64,000 nt of DNA from Aquatica leii (taxonomy: Eukaryota > Arthropoda > Insecta > Coleoptera > Lampyridae). The notes under the pieces are model-generated. The model ran no database searches and had not been told where the DNA came from. It saw nothing but the letters and a program-made list of their open reading frames with translations. Made by a program: the position numbers and the translations under genes. Each line of letters opens with the position of its first letter. The first letter of the stretch is position 1. This document shows, one piece after another, positions 56,676-64,000 of the stretch. Location: NCBI GenBank assembly GCA_035610365.1, contig CM069435.1, positions 13,195,123 through 13,259,122 on the forward strand, read 5' to 3'.

Positions 56676-56977
56676 ATATGATATGTAGTTAACAAAAATT
56701 TTTCTGGCAAGCGATGTAGTAAACTAGTGTAATATAGCATAACGTCATAAGGTCGATCTGTAGCAAATAGCAGACAAGGTTGAAGTATAATCAATCGAAT
56801 CTGCTATTTGCATATAGGTCGTGCGTCGTTGAGTACTTTTCATGACACCATAAATACTTTAATGTGTAACGATTATTTGTATTTTTCTTTAATTCATATT
56901 AAATTGACTAGTCGTCTGTGCATGTACCATAGTAATGGTTGTTTACGCAGTAAAATTATTTAAAAAAATTCGACACG

Positions 56978-57742
56978 ATGGAAGCAAACGGAAGATTTGT
57001 GGAAATTTCTCAAGAAATTCTAGACCAAGCGGCTGCAGCAAATAGTGAACTATTGGCCATGAAAACAAAGGAACGATATATAAAGGAATATGAAGGGTTT
57101 CTAACGTGGAGTAAGACCAAAGTTTCCGTTATGTTCTTGCAGATGTGGAAAAGTTTTTACTTTGTCACGTAGAAATTCTGAATGTTACAAACCAAACAAA
57201 ACAAAAATATTGACAACAGAAGAAGTGACAAACTATCTAGTCGGAAGTGTCGGACAAGCAACATCGGCTAGCAAAAGTTATTACTGTATTTGGAATATTT
57301 GACGCTTGCCGATGTGAAGATATCCTTTTTTTGTATCTGGACAAAATTAAAGGTGCTGGTCGATTTTTAGTTGTTACATTGGAGGATACAAAGAAAGTTT
57401 ACTATTGCAGAAGACGACACACCCGTTCAAGGTTTTACTTTGTATAGGAAATACGCAGCACGTTGACCGTCAGGTTTAGAAAATCAGCGTATTTTTGTAG
57501 ACTATAGGAACGGCAAGTGCACACCACAATTTGTCGGAGTTTGAAAATATTCCAAAAAAAATTACAAACTTTTTAAATTTGGAAAGAGAAGTTTTTAAAT
57601 TTGAAGAATCTTTTTGTTTTGGCTCTCAAAAAGAGACTAGGAGCAAGCCTAAGTTTGGGTGTTTAACTACGACGCGGTCTAAGCCGAAAGTCGCTTATAA
57701 TCATAAACATAACAACCGCGAAAGCTTAAGATTTTATATTTA
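56978..57742 (+). pseudogene. Tyrosine recombinase (Crypton-like), fragment 1
   Basis: ATG 56978 starts MEANGRFVEISQEILDQAAA, then KERYIKEYEGFLTWSKTK, the core-binding start. About 150 bp are missing near 57173. The frame resumes RRNSECYKPNKTKILTTEEV (57171 onward) and, in a shifted frame, IFGIFDACRCEDILFLYLDK, where the catalytic Arg box lies. It continues with NGKCTPQFVGV and KKITNFLNLE. The C-terminal box with His/Arg/Tyr is not seen. The family is DUF3504-like, related to Crypton recombinases. Pseudogene with several stops. Confidence 0.65.
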
Positions 57743-58019
57743 AGTTATTGTTCTCATACTAAATAGATAAACCCTAAATATTACTATGGTATGATGAAAA
57801 TATGTTATCAATGCATGAGAATGACAAAATTTTATAATTAATATCAGAAGCAGAGTCAAATTTGTTACTTCAGTAATCCAAATCAAAGTACGAGAAAATT
57901 TACTAACAGTTCTGTAGCTGAAAAAATGTGCAAAGGGTAAATAACGATATTCTAGTTAATTAATTTTGTTGAAAAGGTTTGTTTTATTTATAAGATTTAT
58001 TAGCACTGATTTCTAAAAA

Positions 58020-58700
58020 CTCTTAGATGAAAACTCTTAAAGTTTCAATACTATGGTTGGTCAGTGTATTCAATGCTGAGAAGTACTTCACAAATAGAAA
58101 AATTGCCGGTTTACCTGAAACATCACAATGACGGTTATGCCTCTAAAATTCTATCGATGGATACTGGGAAGGAGTTTCTAGAAAAAGATCTTGATGACAG
58201 TTTTTTGCTTATGAAGATAGTGGTCTTAATTGAGTTGTATGGAGCATGTCGGGCAGAAGAATTACGTTCACTAAAAATAAATGATGTAGAAGATTACGAG
58301 CATATTTTGTTGATAACATTATATGACACGAAAACAAAGAAAAAGCGAATCTTTAAAGTTACATCGGAAGATGGAGTGAACGGAATTGAGCTTTTACAAA
58401 AAGTATTTGGATTTGGGACCAAAAAATGTGAACCATTGCACTCTATTTATATTTTATAGACTGGACGTGGAAAAAAAACCATTTGGTATAAATTTTCTAC
58501 AATTTACCAAAGAAAGTTGCAGCGCAATTAGAGCTCCTGAAGCCAAACAGCTTCACAAGCTACTATTTTTGAACTGATTTTTTTGGCCGACACAGCGGCT
58601 GGCGTAGTAATGTTGTTGCAGAAGTTATGTCAAAGATTGCATCAAAAATAAAATAAAAAGTTGTAATAGTAATTCGAGCTCTGATACTTCAACATCAACA
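58020..58700 (+). pseudogene. Tyrosine recombinase (Crypton-like), fragment 2
   Basis: Begins with VYSMLRSTSQIEKLPVYLKH, then IVVLIELYGACRAEELRSLK (catalytic Arg in ACRAEE) near 58220-58280 and LITLYDTKTKKKRIFKVT. After frameshifts, GRHSGWRSNVVAEV at 58588-58629 is the His-x-x-Trp box. It overlaps the family region that is missing in fragment 1 but differs in sequence, so the two are separate copies in tandem. The catalytic Tyr is not visible. Confidence 0.65.
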
Positions 58701-60014
58701 GAGCTCGTAAGGTAATAAATTCTAATTTATCAGTGTCCGCGTTGCGGGCAGTTTTCTCTTTAAGTTAGTTTTTAAAATACGTCACTACATGAAAAAGTTA
58801 AAAAAAACACAGATTGACAGGAAAACTTTGTTAACTACCCAAAAAAAACTAAAAAATTGTTTACCTAACTTCTGAAATCTGCGCTCTTAGTCTATTTCTA
58901 TCACGATTTTTTTTCCTGAAGTTTCTGGTTTAAAATATAAAAAAATGTGGTTTTTTTTGGTTAAGAGTTTGTTTTTTGAAGCAGTATTCGTAATATTTGT
59001 ACAGTGAGACGGCAAAGATGTAGTCGATAGAAAAAAAAATTAAACAATCGCGAAAAACTCCAGAAAATCAAATAATTTAGGATGTTTTTCATAATGTAAT
59101 AAACGGTTTTATTTTTATCCTTAAACGCATCTGTATCACCATTTTGAATTTTTTTTTATTACGAAAAAAATCATGTTTACTAATAACACAAAATATTTAA
59201 AGAAAATTCTCAATTCAGCAACAATTAAGTTAATAGATTTTCCTATTTGAAAATATTTTCATCAAAATTATTCAAAAAAGGGTAGAACAAATTCTTGTTG
59301 CAGATCACAGTAAATATTTTATGAGCACATCGTAATAGATAATTATTTAATATCAGTTTATACACACGAAGATTATTACTAACAATTATAATGGTTAGAT
59401 ACTCGAATGCTAATAAACAGCTCATTGTATGTGTAGAATCGGAATATTTTATCAAAGTAATCGATGTTATAATTACTACTATTAAACGATCTTGTAGAAT
59501 TTATGTACTATTAACAATAAATATTTATGTATCGTGTCTAAATAAGAACTTTTATATAACATTTTCAAGAAATTGCGATGGCTTTATTAAGATGGTTCGT
59601 CTAAGAATGTATTACTTTGTTAGTCATTATTTTTTTTTGTAAAGTATAAACGCTACCAGTATCAATTTTTTGGCAATTATGTTTTTTTAAGTAATTTTGT
59701 TTTATAACGAAGTAAGCCGTGTTCATTATTCTATTTTTCTAAACACTTTCACCGCAGGATATTTCGCCGTAGTCAGATCGACGCTTCAAAAATTCATTCA
59801 ATTAAACAGAATTTTTCTTCTTAATGCTTTTCCATTATATCGTCACTTATTTTTGGCGACTGTGAAAGTGTAGGTGATTAAATTTGTCTGCGTTAACCTG
59901 AGTAGGCGATGAATTCGGCAGTGAACATTCCTAGGACCTCGTCTAATTTATAGTTAAATTTCTGCAATCGTTTTTGAGGAACTATGTAATAATTTCACTT
60001 TGTTTGTTAAAATA
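58701..60014. other. Intergenic, nothing identified
   Basis: Very AT-rich, many homopolymer runs, no supported gene or repeat. Confidence 0.5.
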
Positions 60015-60072
60015 TGATATTTTTTCTTAAAGTCAATCCACAGTTATGTTTTAATTTTTTATTATAAAACTA

Positions 60073-60101
60073 GTTTCAACAATTTAAATTGTCATTATCA
60101 G
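60073..60101 (-). ncRNA. Decayed hammerhead-like core, left arm
   Basis: The minus strand has CTGATAA, a 6-bp stem on TGACAATTTAAATTGTT, then GAAAC. The invariant CTGATGA has one change. It is the counterpart of the right-arm motif. Confidence 0.3.
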
Positions 60102-60282
60102 TTATACTAAAAAGCAAATCAATTAACAAAAATAATTAAACATTTAAAAGAGCACATTATATCAAATTATAAAAATTTAATGACAAACGTCAACAAATTA
60201 AAAAAATTTGAAATTCAAACTGACATTAAATACACAGCCATAGGTGATATGAAAAAGAGAAATGAAAAATGAAAAAATTAAG

Positions 60283-62620
60283 TTAAAATTTATTACTAAG
60301 AAAAAGAGAAATATTTAAATCAAGAATTTCATTAAGACAATTATCTGAATTTTCATTATAAAGACTATGAATTTCAAGAATTTCAAGATGATTAAGAAAA
60401 GAACTTTTGTTACAAAAATGAAGAATTTTTACATTAAGGCCAGAAGAAAAAGAATGACCAGTAGACAAAATATGATTAGCGAAAGAAGAACACGTGTTTG
60501 ATATACTAGAATTTAAATACCTTTTAATAAAATAAATATGTTCTTTTAATCTTGTTTTAAACTTTCTATCAGTTTGTCCTACATAAGGACAATTGCAAGA
60601 AGTGCAAGAAATTTTATACACGCCAGATTTAACTAAAGAAGAAACAGAATCTTTATTATTAACAATAAAATATTTTAAATTACGATTAGTAGAAATAGAA
60701 ATATTATACTTTTTAAAATAATTTTTAAGAACAAGAGAACAAGAATCAATATAAGGCATAAAACGATAGCTAGTAGCATTGTCCGATTTATTTCTAGAAA
60801 ATTTTTTAAGGAAATGATATAAAAAAACTTTACCAAAAACATTGTTTAAAACATGAAAAGGGTAACCATTGCTATAAGCTAATTGTTTAATAATATCAAA
60901 TTCTTTATTAAAACTAGACTTAGAAAGAGGAATAGAAAAGAGACGATTAAATGCAATTTTATGATTATAAGGATGATTTGAGTAAAAAGGAATTAAACAA
61001 CCAGTGTAAGTAGGTTTACGATAGATTTCAAAACTAAATTTCTCATTCTCACGTAAAAGAGGAAGATTTAAATATGAAAGGGAGTTGTTACATTAAATTT
61101 CATATGTAAAATGAATATTAGGATGAATAGAATTAATGAAATTATTAAAATTATTTAAATCATCTAAGAAACCATTAGAGAGAACAATGCAATCATCAAC
61201 GCATCTAAACCAAAAACTAATCATATTAGAAAAAGAAGAATTAGAAAGGATTTTATTTTCAATATTATTCATGAAAATTTCAGCAGCAAGAGGTGAAATA
61301 TTATATCTCATAGCTAAACCAGGTGATTGAGAAAATAAATTATTATTAAATTTTAAAAAAATTTGTTTAAAAACTAAATCGACCAAAGAACAAATATCTA
61401 AAATTTGGTAAGTATCCAGAGAACCATTAGAAAAAAGCAAATTACGAATAAGAAAAATACATTCTTCTGATGGAATGGATGGAAAAAGATTGACAACATC
61501 AAAAGATACAAGAATAGATGAAGAAGGAAAAGGCAATTTTTTAATTTTAGAAGCAAGGTCAAAAGAATTAAGTATAGAATATTGATTAGTAAAATTAGAG
61601 TAAGTTTTTATAATATTATTAAGCCAGAGAGCAAGTTTAGAGACAGGAGGATTGCAAAAAGAAACAACAGGTCGAAGTGGGATAGAAAGTTTATGTATTT
61701 TTGGTAGACCATAAAGAAGCGGTGTAGAGGGATTTATAAGTTAAAAGTGATATATATTTCTATTTTCAAGAGAATAAAAAGTTAAATTTCACGAATGAAG
61801 ACATGAAAGAACAGATGAACAAAAACTAGAAATAGGATCTTTGGAAAGTACTTTAAAATCACCTTTACTAATAAAATCTTCAACCTTATTAATATTATAA
61901 TCAAAACGAGAAACAATAACAATGCAATTACCCTAATCAGCTTTTGAAACAATAAGATCATTAGATTTAATTTTTGATCTTAATAATGAACAAGATTTAT
62001 AAATTGAATTAAAATTCGTATTAAATTTGGCATTATCTAAAAGTTTCTTCAACTTCTTATGAATTTCATATCTAATTTCGTTACTATTAGGTAAATCTGA
62101 AGAATGAATTATATTTTCAGAACAAACTGCTAAAGTTTCAACATGTTTTTTATTAATATTAACCGGCAAATTGTATTTAAGGCCTGAATTTTAAATAAAC
62201 TGTTCTTGGGAATTAAAAGAAGCGTTACTTAGATTAAGAATCCAAGAGTGAAAGCTGTGGCGTGAATCAAAATTACTACAAGTATTAGAATTACTACGTG
62301 AAGGTGTAGAAAGAGAAGGAATATGAAAATTGCTATTATGAGATGAAAAATTATAATATGAAGGTGAATGAAATGAAACTGGCTGTAAATTGCGTAAATT
62401 AATGAGTTTCTTACAAAGATTGGAATACATTAGATTACCATTAAATAACACATAATCTCTAATACTAAAATCTAAGTATCAAATACAGAAGATAATCTTG
62501 AGCGAAGAATATAAAGATTGATATTTACGTTATTAAGTTCTTTGTACAGTGATTTTATTTCTTCTTTCATCCATGTTCTTCTTCCAGCTTCTAAAGCTTT
62601 TCTGGACTGATTAGTGTCAA
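60283..62620 (-). pseudogene. Penelope-like element, near full-length ORF
   Basis: Minus-strand reading from about 62620 to a stop at 60283. N-terminal part: EEIKSLYKELNNVNINLYIL, then LMYSNLCKKLINLRNL. RT: YGLPKIHKLSIPLRPVVSFC, FDVVNLFPSIP (61500), GLAMRYNISPLAAEIFMNNI, and RCVDDCIV in place of YVDD (about 61206-61183). The GIY-YIG nuclease is at 60630-60540 with SGVYKISC, PYVGQT and KFKTRLKEH. RT and GIY-YIG together define Penelope-like elements. Only a handful of stops (62190, 61932, 61092) and one or two frameshifts break it, so it is fairly young. The 5' end is truncated where the inverted copy begins. Confidence 0.85.
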
Positions 62621-63111
62621 CATTTGTCTATCGTTCTATGCTTTATATTAATTCTAGTTCTCTTTTTCTTAAAAATCATTTTAAACAGTATAATATTTCT
62701 ATTTCTTTTTCTACTAATCGTAATTTAAAATATTTTATTGTTAATGATAAAGATTCTGTTTCTTCTTTAGATAAATCTGGCGTGTATAAAATTTCTTGCT
62801 CTTCTTGCAATTTTTCCTTTGTAGGACAAACTGGTAGAAAGTTTAAAACAACATTAAAAGAACATGTTTACTTTATTAAAAGGTATTTAAATTCTAGTAT
62901 ATCAAACACTTGTTCTTTTTTCGCTAATCATATTTTGTCTACTGGTCATTCTTTTTCTTCTGACCTTAATGTAAAAATTCTTCATTTTTGTAACAAAAGT
63001 TCTTTTCTTAATCATCTTGAAATTGATCGTCTTTATAATGAAAATTCAGATAATTGTCTTAATGAAATTCTTGATTTAACTATTTCTCCTCTTCTTAGCA
63101 ATAAATTTTAA
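62614..63111 (+). pseudogene. Penelope-like element, inverted 5'-truncated copy (GIY-YIG end)
   Basis: 165 codons starting inside the RT-nuclease linker (INSSSLFLKNHFKQYNISIS), then SGVYKISC, FVGQT, KFKTTLKEHVYFIKRYLNSS, ending LLSNKF at 63111. It is the same C-terminal part as in the minus-strand copy, with about 10% different residues. It has no RT, so it depends on another copy for mobility. Confidence 0.8.
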
Positions 63112-63293
63112 CTTACTTTTTTGATTTTTCATTTCTCTTTTTCATATCACTTATGGCTGTGTATTTAATGTCAGTTTGAATTTCAAAATTTTTTAATTTG
63201 TTGACGTTTGTCATTCAATTTTTATAATTTGATATAATGTGTAAGCTCTTTTAAATGTTTAATTATTTTTAATTGATTTGCTTTTTAGTATAA

Positions 63294-63322
63294 CTGATGA
63301 TGACAATTTAAATTGTTGAAAC
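63294..63322 (+). ncRNA. Hammerhead-ribozyme-like core, right arm
   Basis: CTGATGA (63294-63300) is followed by a 6-bp stem with a UUAA loop (GACAAU/AUUGUU) and GAAAC (63318-63322), then TAGTTTTA which can pair with TAAAAC downstream. This matches the catalytic core order CTGANGA, stem II, GAAA. Penelope-like elements are known to carry hammerhead motifs in their terminal repeats. Stem I and the cleavage site were not fixed. Confidence 0.4.
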
Positions 63323-63399
63323 TAGTTTTATAATAAAAAATTAAAACATAACTGTGAATTGACTTTAAGAAAAATATGTTTTATTAAAATTTGTCCACT

Positions 63400-64000
63400 T
63401 AGAGACATGGATTACGTTAACTATATTTTGTTTGTTTTTATATGTGTTTGTGCATAAATTTCCCCTCCGATCTGTCAAAGTCAACACTGTCATTAAAATC
63501 TTTTGCAATTTAAAATATATTTTTATATACATTTTATAAAGTTTAAGTTGTTTATACGTTATTGTTCTTTTTTGCCGTATTACGTTTAGTGTTCTGTGTT
63601 ATTTTGCAAGTCTCTGTCGTTCAGTGCCGTAATCTAATTTACAAAACATATCGCAGCTGCGGACGTGTTATTTCAAGCTTGTGCGTCGATGTCTCGACTG
63701 GAACTACTCAGTACTATAGATGGAATAAAAAAAACTGCTGTCAAAACTTTCTGATGAACCAATTCATAACCCTCATACTAGCGCTGACGATTAATGTTTT
63801 CAACCAGTACGTACAAATAAGTCCTCTGTTCTTCTTGAAACCCAAATGAATGCTGAAGAAGACAATATCAGTCAGATTAGTTGTATACTCCTAATTACCG
63901 AACGCAATCCAATTCCAACTCCACTCAATTAACGCAATCAAATATAATAATTCTTGCAAATATGTCTGTCACAATACAACCATCAACAATCCCATTAATA
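63400..64000. other. Window end, nothing identified
   Basis: A 95-codon frame at 63562-63849 starts with a hydrophobic stretch (VFCVILQVSVVQCRN) but lacks a domain. Another frame near 63730-63930 has a short open stretch (NKSSVLLETQMNAEEDNISQ). Neither is convincing. Confidence 0.4.

Larger units (their letters stand above)
60015..63390. repeat. Large inverted repeat made by two Penelope-like copies
   Basis: Bases 60015-60766 (3' UTR and GIY-YIG end of the minus-strand copy) reappear inverted at about 62640-63386 with modest divergence. Both arms include the palindrome ACAATTTAAATTGT and the run TTTTATAATAAAAAATTAAA. The arms point outward with the full minus-strand coding region between them. 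Confidence 0.8.

Overview
The window is eukaryotic nuclear DNA and most likely comes from an insect. It is AT-rich, a multi-exon gene has GTAAGT/AG introns of about 50 bp, and nearly every other recognisable stretch is a transposable element of a type common in arthropods. I cannot name the species. I see no tRNA, rRNA or CRISPR array and nothing prokaryotic.

Layout. 1.9-7.4 kb holds a decayed R1-clade non-LTR retrotransposon (copy A), interrupted by a histone H1 pseudogene in antisense. 7.4-12.1 kb holds a better preserved relative (copy B) joined head to tail, and the start of a third copy follows it. 12.5-13.5 kb carries the only intact, spliced, non-transposon gene I can support (minus strand, three firm exons). 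14.1-16.4 kb is a minus-strand non-LTR element. 16.5-23.2 kb is a decayed Ty3/gypsy element (copy 2) with an internal duplication. 24.9-26.4 kb is an internally deleted hAT element, followed by a tyrosine-recombinase (Crypton-like) fragment, a Penelope-like reverse transcriptase and a Helitron helicase fragment.

31.1-41.4 kb is a nested locus. An unclassified transposase-like gene on the minus strand is split first by a 1.6-kb element built of tandem repeats (31842-33461), then by an almost complete gypsy element (copy 1, 34529-41156, 4-bp target duplication ATAT). Removing each insert on paper restores the surrounding reading frame. 43.8-46.9 kb is an RTE-like non-LTR element, 48.1-48.6 kb a Tc1/mariner fragment, and 50.0-51.4 kb another transposase-like pseudogene. 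The latter is cut by a third gypsy copy (51452-56675, again ATAT), which itself carries a 405-bp insert. 57.0-58.7 kb has two more tyrosine-recombinase fragments. 60.0-63.4 kb is a Penelope-like element with an inverted partial copy whose ends carry hammerhead-like motifs.

The most interesting signal is in the gypsy family. Downstream of integrase, the 1442-residue Pol frame of copy 1 continues into a macro domain of the OARD1/TARG1 type (ADP-ribosyl hydrolase) and then a CCCH zinc finger. Both remain recognisable in copies 2 and 3, so they belong to the family. An LTR retrotransposon carrying an ADP-ribose-reversing enzyme fused to a putative RNA-binding finger would parallel the macrodomains that some RNA viruses carry. 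All gypsy copies here are broken in gag, pol or both.
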